A stretch of 64,000 nucleotides of DNA, taken from assembly GCA_017626355.1 (NCBI GenBank), contig JAGAIY010000019.1, positions 1 to 64,000 on the forward strand, read 5' to 3'. The position numbers and the translations under genes are program-made. This DNA comes from Bacteroidales bacterium (GTDB taxonomy: Bacteria > Bacteroidota > Bacteroidia > Bacteroidales > UBA932). Under the pieces are notes generated by a model. It was not told where the DNA came from. It searched no databases and saw nothing but the letters and a program-made list of their open reading frames with translations. Shown one piece after another: positions 8,244 through 16,084 of this stretch; position 1 is the first letter of the stretch; the number at the start of each line of letters is the position of its first letter.

Positions 8244-8807
8244 TTACACGGTCATCATTTCCTTTTCCTTGGCAACTACGAGCTCGTCAACCTTCTTAGA
8301 GAAAGCATCTGTCTCTTTCTGAACAAGCTGCTCGTACTCTTTCTGAAGATCCTCAGGCATTCCCTCCTTGTTGGCCTTCTTGAGCTGCTCGATCGCATCA
8401 CGGCGTGCATTCCTTACACTTACCTTCGCATTCTCACCTGCTCCCTTTGCCCTCTTGAGGAGTTCCTTACGACGGTCCTCTGTAAGAGGCGGAACGGTAC
8501 AACGGATGCTCTCGCCGTTGTTTGAAGGAGTGAGACCGATATTTGCATCGAGGATAGCCTTCTCGATAGCCGGAATCATCTTCTTCTCCCATGGCTGAAG
8601 CATGAGTGTCTTAGCATCCGGAGTCGTTACGGAAGCAACCTGAGGAACAGGAGTAGGGCTACCGTAATAATCTACCATAACATTATTGAAAACGAGCGGG
8701 TTAGCCTTGCCGGCACGGTATGTCTTGAGTTCCTCGTCGAGGTGATTTACCGCGTTGCTCATCTTTTCCTTGGCACTGGCCAGAATTTCTTTTGCTCTTG
8801 TAATCAT
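8244..8807 (-). CDS. frr: Ribosome recycling factor
   Basis: Splits post-termination ribosomes together with EF-G. The 187 residues match the family. It shows the start MITRAKEILASAKEKMSNAV and the highly conserved LRAGKANP-type motif (here YRAGKANPLVFNNVMVDYYG), the TIMLQPWEKKMI-type segment and IPPLTEDRRKELLK (as VPPLTEDRRKELLK). It lies 68 nt downstream of pyrH in the common pyrH-frr arrangement. Confidence 0.98.
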   Translation of the reverse strand: MITRAKEILASAKEKMSNAVNHLDEELKTYRAGKANPLVFNNVMVDYYGSPTPVPQVASVTTPDAKTLMLQPWEKKMIPAIEKAILDANIGLTPSNNGESIRCTVPPLTEDRRKELLKRAKGAGENAKVSVRNARRDAIEQLKKANKEGMPEDLQKEYEQLVQKETDAFSKKVDELVVAKEKEMMTV

Positions 8808-8875
8808 AGTATCTGTATTTTTGGTTTTGTTTCAAGTCATATGGCCATGACAGGCCTCCGGTTCAAAGGTTCCGG

Positions 8876-9586
8876 CTACACGTGTACCAGCGTACCTACC
8901 TTCTCTCCCTTCACAAGCTTTGTAAGGTTGCCCTTCTGATTCATATCGAAGACGATGATAGGCATGTTTCCTTCACGGCAAAGGGCGAATGCAGTCTGGT
9001 CCATGACCTTGAGACGGTCCTCTATGGCCTTGTCGAAGCTGAGTTCCTCATATTTGACTGCAGAAGGATCCTTTTCAGGATCGGCTGTATAGACACCGTC
9101 CACACGGGTTCCCTTGAGCAGGGCGTCCGCACCTATCTCGAGGGCACGCAGAGCCGCACCTGAATCGGTAGTGAAATAAGGGTTGCCGGTACCGCCTGCG
9201 ATAAGAGCGACACCACCCTTCTCCATCACAGCCACCGCATCGTCACGCATATAATATCTTGCAACCGGCATCATAGGGGTCGCCGTGAACACTTCCGCCT
9301 CCACGCCTGCCGAGCGGATAGCCATGGCAAGACCAAGGGAATTGATTACTGTGGCAAGCATGCCCATCTTGTCTCCGTTCACACGGTCGAAACCCTTGCC
9401 GACGCCCTGAAGGCCTCTGAAGATGTTGCCGCCTCCGATGACGATGGCCACCTGAAGCCCGTTCTTTACCGCAGCCGCGACTTCTTCCGCATATGCTGCA
9501 AGCCAGTTTTCATCTATACCTTTGCCTGCGGGACCTCCCAGGCTTTCACCGCTCAATTTGAGCAGAACCCTCTTGTATGTACCCAT
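8876..9586 (-). CDS. pyrH: UMP kinase
   Basis: Phosphorylates UMP to UDP; a hexameric amino-acid-kinase-fold enzyme of pyrimidine synthesis. The 236 residues begin MGTYKRVLLKLSGESLGG, with the conserved IVIGGGNIFRG nucleotide-binding loop, TVINSLGLAMA, GTGNPYFTTDSGAALRA and VDGVYTADPEKDP. Upstream lies a likely promoter (9617-9648, minus). It is followed by frr. Confidence 0.98.
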   Translation of the reverse strand: MGTYKRVLLKLSGESLGGPAGKGIDENWLAAYAEEVAAAVKNGLQVAIVIGGGNIFRGLQGVGKGFDRVNGDKMGMLATVINSLGLAMAIRSAGVEAEVFTATPMMPVARYYMRDDAVAVMEKGGVALIAGGTGNPYFTTDSGAALRALEIGADALLKGTRVDGVYTADPEKDPSAVKYEELSFDKAIEDRLKVMDQTAFALCREGNMPIIVFDMNQKGNLTKLVKGEKVGTLVHV

Positions 9587-9616
9587 AATCCTTATGTTTT
9601 CAAAAATTCAAGCAAA

Positions 9617-9648
9617 CAAAAGTATCGAATTATTATGAAACTTCCAAG
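9617..9648 (-). promoter_or_regulatory. Promoter of pyrH
   Basis: Minus strand CTTG (9648-9645), 20-nt spacer, TACTTTTG (9624-9617), a good fit to the Bacteroidales TTTG / TAnnTTTG pattern, about 30 nt upstream of the pyrH start. Confidence 0.55.
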
Positions 9649-9656
9649 AAAGAATA

Positions 9657-9664
9657 TATCTTTG
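9657..9664 (+). promoter_or_regulatory. -7 box upstream of sdhC
   Basis: TATCTTTG about 55 nt before the sdhC start codon. No good -33 box is seen at 19-21 nt upstream. It is divergent from the pyrH promoter. Confidence 0.5.
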
Positions 9665-9719
9665 CATGATAGAAGAGCATATTCAAACCGGATATTAACT
9701 AAAAAGATTATAAACTATT

Positions 9720-10394
9720 ATGGCACTTTCTTCAATTACCAAGAAGCTTATCATGAGTATAAGCGGCCTTTTCCTCATCGTGTTCCTTCTTCTGCACATG
9801 ACAATCAACTTCTTATCAGTGATTGACTCCTTCAAGGGTACCTACGGCGCTGCTGACGGTCTCTTCCAGGCAGGCTGCGACTTCATGGCGCTTCCTATCG
9901 TCACCATCATGGTTCCTGTTCTTGCTGCAGGTTTCCTCGTACACATCGTATATGCCCTCATCCTTTCTTACGGAAACTACAAGGCACGTGGTACAGAGCG
10001 TTACGCAGTAGCCAACAAGACACAGGCCAAGTGGGCATCAAAGAATATGCTCGTTCTCGGTGTCGTGGTCATCGGTCTTGTAGTGTTCCACCTCAACCAT
10101 TTCTGGGCTGAGATGCAGCTCAAGGAGTTCATGGGCGAGCACGCAGAAAACCCTTACCTCCTCCTCAGCGAGACATTCAAGAACTGGTGGATGGTACTTA
10201 TCTACATCGTTTGGTTCGTAGCCCTCGGCCTTCACCTCTGCCACGGCTTCTGGAGTGCTTTCCAGACCATCGGTATGAGCAACAAGGTTTGGGAGAAGAG
10301 ACTCACCTACATCGGCTACGCAGTCGTTGCAATCATCGTTCTCGGCTTCGCAGCAACTGCAATCAACGCATTCTGCCAGGCAGGCTGCTGCTAA
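9720..10394 (+). CDS. sdhC: Succinate dehydrogenase/fumarate reductase cytochrome b subunit (solitary)
   Basis: Di-heme membrane anchor subunit of the Bacteroidota-type succinate:quinone oxidoreductase, which in anaerobic Bacteroidales works as fumarate reductase. The 224 residues contain five hydrophobic segments and His residues suited to heme b ligation in LLLHMTIN, GFLVHIVYA, VVFHLNHFW and GLHLCHGFW. The gene normally precedes the flavoprotein and iron-sulfur subunit genes. Here neither is present: a hairpin follows 28 nt after the stop and the next gene is an unrelated HAD phosphatase. Codon choice is strongly biased, as in highly expressed genes, which argues for a working gene. Confidence 0.92.
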   Translation: MALSSITKKLIMSISGLFLIVFLLLHMTINFLSVIDSFKGTYGAADGLFQAGCDFMALPIVTIMVPVLAAGFLVHIVYALILSYGNYKARGTERYAVANKTQAKWASKNMLVLGVVVIGLVVFHLNHFWAEMQLKEFMGEHAENPYLLLSETFKNWWMVLIYIVWFVALGLHLCHGFWSAFQTIGMSNKVWEKRLTYIGYAVVAIIVLGFAATAINAFCQAGCC

Positions 10395-10421
10395 GCACAG
10401 AATAAAATCGGAATACATAAT

Positions 10422-10456
10422 ACCAGCCTCAAAGTCTGACTGATTTTGAGGCTGGT
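10422..10456 (+). terminator. Hairpin after sdhC
   Basis: Perfect 12-bp stem (10422-10433 with 10445-10456) and an 11-nt loop. No T tract follows, so it may be a terminator or an mRNA 3' end stabiliser. Confidence 0.5.
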
Positions 10457-10500
10457 GTCATATAATAGACGCCTGCGTGAGGGCAGGTCCAATAACCGAT

Positions 10501-11190
10501 ATGGAACACCTTTCAAAAGAAAAGCAAATGTCACCTGTCCGAATGGTCATACTGGACTTCGACGGGACTCTGGCGGATACAGCCGCCGTCATCATAAGAA
10601 CAATGCAGGCTACCATCCTCGAGCTGGGGCTCCCTTCCCGGACTGACGAGCAATGCGCAGCCATGATCGGTCTCAGGCTGATCGAGATAGCACCGGTCCT
10701 GTTTCCCGAGTGCAGCATTGACGGTGACCTGTATGCACGGACATACCGCAGGCTCTTCCATGAGTTCGATACGGACGGAGCAGTAGTACTCTATCCGAAT
10801 GTAGTGGAGACCCTTAAGACATTGAAATCCAAAGGTGTCATCCTCACAATTGCAAGCAGCAGGAGCCATGCCTCCCTTGCCGAATACGTGGAAAAACTCG
10901 GTCTTTCATCACTTATCAGCTATATCCTGGGAGCAGATGACGTGGAGAAAGGCAAGCCAGACCCTGAACCGGTAAACAGAACTCTTGAAAGATTCGGATC
11001 AAGCCCGGAAGATGTAATCGTTGTCGGTGACACATCCTTTGACATTATGATGGGAAAGAACGCCGGCACAAGAACCTGCGGAGTAACCTACGGCAACGGA
11101 AGCCGTGAGAGTCTCTCCGATGCAGACTGGGTCATTGATGATTTCGGAAAACTGCTGGATATTTTCAAGAAATGCCTCCCACATGTGTGA
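10501..11190 (+). CDS. HAD family hydrolase (phosphoglycolate phosphatase-like)
   Basis: Haloacid-dehalogenase-fold phosphatase of about 229 residues. Motif I is MVILDFDGTLADT near residues 15-27, with the nucleophile Asp and general acid Asp. A helical cap follows, then motif II (TIASSRSH), motif III Lys in GKPDPEP and motif IV GDTSFDIMMGKNAG. The layout is that of Gph/PgmB/PpaX-type enzymes; the substrate is not predictable. The ATG at 10501 (MEHLSKEKQ) was chosen; GTG at 10477 would be the alternative. The stop codon sits within the terminator hairpin. Confidence 0.85.
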   Translation: MEHLSKEKQMSPVRMVILDFDGTLADTAAVIIRTMQATILELGLPSRTDEQCAAMIGLRLIEIAPVLFPECSIDGDLYARTYRRLFHEFDTDGAVVLYPNVVETLKTLKSKGVILTIASSRSHASLAEYVEKLGLSSLISYILGADDVEKGKPDPEPVNRTLERFGSSPEDVIVVGDTSFDIMMGKNAGTRTCGVTYGNGSRESLSDADWVIDDFGKLLDIFKKCLPHV

Positions 11191-11200
11191 GAGGCATTTC
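11169..11200. terminator. Bidirectional terminator between convergent genes
   Basis: Stem of 10 bp (11169-11178 with 11191-11200), containing the HAD stop codon in its loop. It lies between the 3' ends of the HAD gene and the minus-strand rhamnosidase and can serve both. Confidence 0.7.
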
Positions 11201-11201
11201 A

Positions 11202-13793
11202 TTATTTTGTAATCTCATATGTTCCCGAAGGGTATTCCTTGGATTGGGTTTCGCCCGGGAGCGTCACTACCGCAACGGCTCCTTCCGGTACTGTGAAGTT
11301 CCATATCCACTTGTCGCCTTCATACTTCCACGAACTCTTTATCAGACCGGCTGCAGACCTGTACTCCGCATCGAGATGACCGAGTCGCTTGTCAGGAACC
11401 GGCTTCATGATTATACGGCTGAAGCCAGGAGCGGAAGCGTCGCATGAGATGCCGGCAGCTGTCTCCCAGAGCCACTCGCATACGCAGCCATAGGCATAGT
11501 GGTTGAAGCTGTTCATTCCGTTAGGGCCCATTCCCTTCTCCATCATGTAGCTGTTCCACCTCTCCCAGATAGTTGTCGCGCCATTATCTACAGAATAGAG
11601 CCAGCTTGGGTTCCTGCGCTGGAAAAGAAGCTCATAAGCGATATCAGACATGCCGTTCTCAGTCAGCGTGTTCATAAGGATGGAAGTGCCGAGGAAGCCT
11701 GTCTGGAGGCAGTTGCCATGCTGCTTGAAGTTCTCGCGCAGACGTGCCGTCATATTCTCCTTGGCCTTACCCTCGACGAGCTTGTTCTTCAGGGCGAAGA
11801 GGGCAGGAGTCTGCATGGTATTCAATATATCAAGCTTGAACGTTCCGTCCGGCTTCATGAATTCCTTGCGGACATAAGCCTTTGCTTCATTTACCATTTT
11901 CTCGTACTTGGCCGCATCCCTGCCTGTTGCAACCGCCATATCGCGCATCATTCCGGCATCGATGATCCAATATGATGCACTGAGGTAGTCCCAGTAAACC
12001 ACAGCCTCAGGACGTGGCACCCATCTTCCTTTCGCGTCGTGATGGAAGGCTCCGCCGCCGCAGCTTTCAAGAGGCTCATAGCTCAACCAGTCAGCCCACT
12101 GATAATTTCTGTTCTCCTCTATATGAGCGTCATGGTCATACTTTGTCTCATTGATATGGTTCATAAAGCGTTCCATGGCTCCCCAGTTCTCTTCTATTAT
12201 CGAAGTGTCGCCGAACTGCTTCCATATTGTCCAAGGAACGATGACACCGGCATCCGCCCAACCAAGGCGCATCGTTTCATTGCCATACTGTGCAAAAGGC
12301 GCCACGCCGGGAAAACCGCCCAGCTTGCTCTGGCTGTCCCTCATATCGCGCATCCACTTGTGCATGAACCTGTCAGTATCGGCAAAGAACGATCCTGTCT
12401 CCGTAAAGACCTGTGTATCAGCCGTCCAGCCAAGTCTCTCATCACGCTGAGGGCAGTCTGTCGGCACAGAAAGATAGTTCGAACGCATTCCCCACACAGC
12501 ATTGGATATGAGTCTGTTTATCAATTCATTACCGGTAGAGATACGACCTGTCTCCATATCCTTGGTTATAGATGTGACAGGGATGGACTTTATATCCTTC
12601 AGGCAGACCTTATCCGTAGCTGACACTGAGATGAAGCGATAGCCGTAGAAGGTACGGGTAGGATTGTAAGTCACATAATCCTTGCTGTCTCCAAAAGTGT
12701 ACTGGAGAAGGATCGCCGGCTCCTCATGTGCTCTGAGACTCTTGCGATGAACGCTTCCCTCAGGGCCGTCCATGCCTCTGCTTTCCGCACCGTTACCGTC
12801 GTTAAGGATCTCGGAAGGAAGACAGGTAAGTACGGTTCCTTCTGCAGCCTTGAAAGTGAAGGACGGAACAGCTGCAGCATTCTGTCCGAAGTCAACAACC
12901 AGAGTCTCACCAGGTTCAAGTACGATTTCATCTCCGGCTGCATATTCTGCACTTATCACGACCTTTCCATACTCTCCATCCTTGGCTCCTGAGATTCCAT
13001 TCCACACATAAGTCCTTACCGGATCAAGGGTAAGGTCATGACGAAGATATATCTCCGCACCGGCTGAAGGAAAGATTTCCCCCTTGAACTCAGTGTTCAC
13101 CTCCGGCGTTCCCAGCTTCTGCACGACCTCGGCTTCGTATCCTGGAAGAATACGGGCATCATAATACTCTCCGTCAAAGATTGCGGAGTGTGTGACAGGG
13201 CCGGCTATTCCGGCCTTCCATGTCTGAGGATCGGTTCCGACAAGCTCTACAGTGCCGTCCTCATAGGTCAGCTCCACAACCGACCTGAACGCACATTTCT
13301 TTCCGACCATACCGTATCGGCCTCCCGGAGTCACGATCTTGTCTGCCCACCAGCCTGGGGTCACCTGAGCCGCAAGCACATTCTCCGCTCCTGAAGCTGA
13401 GTTGAAGGCGTCGGTTATATCGTAGGTAAACGAATACTTGGTCTTTTCATTATGAGTAAATCCAGGCTTGAGGAACTCTTCACCTACAATGCTTCCGTTC
13501 ACATAGATGTCATAGACACCCAGACCTGCTGTCATCCATTTGGCTGACACCACCTTACGGTCATTCTTCAAAGTAGTCACAAACCAGCTCGCGCCATCTG
13601 CCGCAAGCCATCTTTCATCCGGCACATATTCGGTAACCACCTGGGCGTCGGCAGCGGAAATCCATACAGAAGATTCCCATGAGGACTGATCAAGAGCTTC
13701 CGTCCTTCTGCCAACAGGACCTGGAACAGTTGAGCCGCATGACAGCAGCATGAATGCAGATACAACTGCAAGAATAAGGTTTTTAATTTTCAT
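11202..13793 (-). CDS. Alpha-L-rhamnosidase, GH78, lipoprotein
   Basis: Secreted enzyme that removes terminal alpha-L-rhamnose from plant or microbial glycans. The N-terminus MKIKNLILAVVSAFMLLSCG is a lipoprotein signal with lipobox LLSC. N-terminal beta domains precede an (alpha/alpha)6 barrel with the GH78 signature TDCPQRDERLGWTAD at about residue 450, which carries the general acid Glu. A second acidic residue lies in TTIWERWNSY, and the C-terminal beta domain is conserved. The start at 13793 places the signal peptide correctly; the frame is open to 13805. The start lies 16 nt after the stop of a second rhamnosidase-like gene, so the two form a pair. Confidence 0.9.
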   Translation of the reverse strand: MKIKNLILAVVSAFMLLSCGSTVPGPVGRRTEALDQSSWESSVWISAADAQVVTEYVPDERWLAADGASWFVTTLKNDRKVVSAKWMTAGLGVYDIYVNGSIVGEEFLKPGFTHNEKTKYSFTYDITDAFNSASGAENVLAAQVTPGWWADKIVTPGGRYGMVGKKCAFRSVVELTYEDGTVELVGTDPQTWKAGIAGPVTHSAIFDGEYYDARILPGYEAEVVQKLGTPEVNTEFKGEIFPSAGAEIYLRHDLTLDPVRTYVWNGISGAKDGEYGKVVISAEYAAGDEIVLEPGETLVVDFGQNAAAVPSFTFKAAEGTVLTCLPSEILNDGNGAESRGMDGPEGSVHRKSLRAHEEPAILLQYTFGDSKDYVTYNPTRTFYGYRFISVSATDKVCLKDIKSIPVTSITKDMETGRISTGNELINRLISNAVWGMRSNYLSVPTDCPQRDERLGWTADTQVFTETGSFFADTDRFMHKWMRDMRDSQSKLGGFPGVAPFAQYGNETMRLGWADAGVIVPWTIWKQFGDTSIIEENWGAMERFMNHINETKYDHDAHIEENRNYQWADWLSYEPLESCGGGAFHHDAKGRWVPRPEAVVYWDYLSASYWIIDAGMMRDMAVATGRDAAKYEKMVNEAKAYVRKEFMKPDGTFKLDILNTMQTPALFALKNKLVEGKAKENMTARLRENFKQHGNCLQTGFLGTSILMNTLTENGMSDIAYELLFQRRNPSWLYSVDNGATTIWERWNSYMMEKGMGPNGMNSFNHYAYGCVCEWLWETAAGISCDASAPGFSRIIMKPVPDKRLGHLDAEYRSAAGLIKSSWKYEGDKWIWNFTVPEGAVAVVTLPGETQSKEYPSGTYEITK

Positions 13794-13809
13794 AAGTAAT
13801 ATCAATTGG

Positions 13810-16035
13810 TTATTTCGTACATCTTATATCATATGTCCCTGCCTTGAACTTCCAGTCGCCTGAGTATGGCTTGCCGTTCACGGTCACGGAAACGTAATCA
13901 TCCGAAGGAAGCACGACAGAGGCTGTCGTTCCCTCAGGAACAGAAACGGTCATCACAAAAGCATCTTCGCAGTCCTTGAATGCTGACCTTATCCTTCCCT
14001 TCACGCTCGGAATCACGATGTCACACTCCGGAATCACAGGATAAGGACGGATCTCGAACTCGCCCCAGCCAGGCACTGTCGGACGCACTCCGCAGATATT
14101 CTCAGCTATGACGGTAAGCATTCCGCCGCTCCATGCGTGGTTGGTCGATCCGCCGCCGAAGCCTCCTTCTTCCCAACCCTCGTAAAGGGTAGTATGCATC
14201 GGATCCTCGATCATGTTCCTGAAACGGCTCTTGAAGCGCTCAAGCGCATAGTCACCGTGTCCTGTCTTCACCAGAGCTTCAAGGACATACTTTTCCATAT
14301 AAGGGCTCGCATGCTCCTGTTCCTTGAAGAGTTCGAACAAGGCGTCATGCTTCGACTCGTCCGCTATTCCTGCGATTACAGCCATAGCGTTGACCCTGTC
14401 GTCTGTCTCGCCATGATATGAAGGATGTCTGTAGGCATAGCCGTTCCAACATCTGTTGTATGCATCCTTGATGCTGGCCATCTGCTTCAGATAGCCTGCC
14501 ACATCAGCATCGTTGCCGCTGAGCTTTGCCATCTCAGCAGCTGACTCAAGGGCAAGATAATGCCATGCCGCAAGAATGAGCCTTATATCGATGTTATCTC
14601 CCCAGTCTCCCCATGACCAGTCTCCTTCCCTGTACGCAGTAAGGCCGTCCTCGTCAAAAGTCCACAGGGCAAGATAGCGCTTGACGGCAGGATAGACATC
14701 AACCATGGTCTGGCTGTCGCCGGTATGAAGATAATAGTACAGGAAGCCGTATGTGCTTATTGAAGCAAGCATCTGCGCAGGAAGTTCTATATCCCAGTTA
14801 CCGGCAGGTACAGGAGAGAAGAGCACATCGTCTTCCCTCTGCCAGTAAGCAAGCTCATGGATAGCCTTGTATACCAAGGCATTAGCCTTTGGTGAAAGCT
14901 GGTAATAACTCTGGCCGCTGAGGACTGTAGCATCTCCCCACCACTGGGATCTCTCTCTGTCAGGACAGTCGAAATAGGTGTCTCGCATATTGACATAAAG
15001 GGTTCTCATGGCCTTCTCCCAGAACCTGTTGACCACCTCGTCCGATGAAGTGAACGAACCCTCGAACTCACAGTTGTATCCGGTCTCACGATAGCCTACG
15101 AAATGGACATCCACATCGGCATCAGCCGGATATTTGATGCGGAGTTCATCACCGTTCATCCAGCCGAGAGACTCGTAGCTCTGTCTTCCGCTTGCGGTAA
15201 TGTATTCGGCATAGATACAATTGTCGCTGCCGCCGCGGATATGGTCTGTCTCCATACGGATACATGTACCTTCGCCCTTATCCGTCAATTCGATGACAGG
15301 AGTGAACTGGGCGTTGTAAGGAAGACGTGCGACAAGTTCTATCTCATCATCCGATTTCCACTTCCTGAATGTCACCGGCTTCACACCATAGTCCTTCCAA
15401 AGAGGGATCGGCCTTCTTACAAGCTTGCCCCAAGGGCCCTCGTCCCAGTTTCCGAGCTCCACAGATGCACTCCACTGATCCTTTCCTTCCATCCTCGCAT
15501 CATATTTTATGCTCGACTCAGGAAGACGCCAGTTCGGCTCCGGATCCGTAGCTGCCTGATATTCACTCAATCGTCTGCTTTCCCATGTGCTGTCGCTGAC
15601 AAGGCCGATCTTTCCGGCATTGAAGATCATGCCGGCCTTGCCGCTGTCCTTATGAGAAAAACCTTCCTTTCCGAAATACCAGAGAAGGAGACGGATGTCA
15701 TTCTCACCCTTTCTGAGATATGGCGCAAGCTCAACGACATCATAGTAGCTGTCGCGCGGGTTAGGTCCTCTCTTGAGACCTCCCTCAAAGACCACCATTT
15801 CACCGTTGACCCAAAGCCAGTATTTTGAGTCTACTGCAATTTCCGCTTCGATGGAAGTTACCTTCCTGTCGAGTTTCCCGATTGTGAACTCCTTGCGGAA
15901 TTCAATCCATGTGTTAGGTTCATCAGCCTTAGGGCTGTCCGCTGTTATCCATCGCGCTGTCTGAGCATGGACTGAACCTGTAGCTAAAACGGCAAAGCTG
16001 AGCATTACCATCAGAAATCTGACCATTCTCTTCAT
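13810..16035 (-). CDS. Secreted alpha-L-rhamnosidase-like protein (GH78-type six-hairpin)
   Basis: Secreted six-hairpin glycosidase of about 741 residues. The signal peptide ends in SVHA-QTARWITAD; an N-terminal beta-sandwich follows, then the catalytic barrel with FDCPDRERSQWWGDATVLS, a divergent form of the GH78 acid motif that keeps Glu and Asp. A second conserved segment reads TTLYEGWEEGGFGGGSTNHAWSG (shown here from TTLYEGWEE) and holds the likely second carboxylate. It is a distant paralogue of the next gene and possibly has a different linkage preference. The ATG at 16035 gives a clean signal peptide. No SusC/SusD genes are close, so this is not a standard polysaccharide utilisation locus. 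Confidence 0.85.
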   Translation of the reverse strand: MKRMVRFLMVMLSFAVLATGSVHAQTARWITADSPKADEPNTWIEFRKEFTIGKLDRKVTSIEAEIAVDSKYWLWVNGEMVVFEGGLKRGPNPRDSYYDVVELAPYLRKGENDIRLLLWYFGKEGFSHKDSGKAGMIFNAGKIGLVSDSTWESRRLSEYQAATDPEPNWRLPESSIKYDARMEGKDQWSASVELGNWDEGPWGKLVRRPIPLWKDYGVKPVTFRKWKSDDEIELVARLPYNAQFTPVIELTDKGEGTCIRMETDHIRGGSDNCIYAEYITASGRQSYESLGWMNGDELRIKYPADADVDVHFVGYRETGYNCEFEGSFTSSDEVVNRFWEKAMRTLYVNMRDTYFDCPDRERSQWWGDATVLSGQSYYQLSPKANALVYKAIHELAYWQREDDVLFSPVPAGNWDIELPAQMLASISTYGFLYYYLHTGDSQTMVDVYPAVKRYLALWTFDEDGLTAYREGDWSWGDWGDNIDIRLILAAWHYLALESAAEMAKLSGNDADVAGYLKQMASIKDAYNRCWNGYAYRHPSYHGETDDRVNAMAVIAGIADESKHDALFELFKEQEHASPYMEKYVLEALVKTGHGDYALERFKSRFRNMIEDPMHTTLYEGWEEGGFGGGSTNHAWSGGMLTVIAENICGVRPTVPGWGEFEIRPYPVIPECDIVIPSVKGRIRSAFKDCEDAFVMTVSVPEGTTASVVLPSDDYVSVTVNGKPYSGDWKFKAGTYDIRCTK

Positions 16036-16084
16036 ATTCAAAATAATATCATCAATATAAATCTGACACACAAACCACTGAAGG

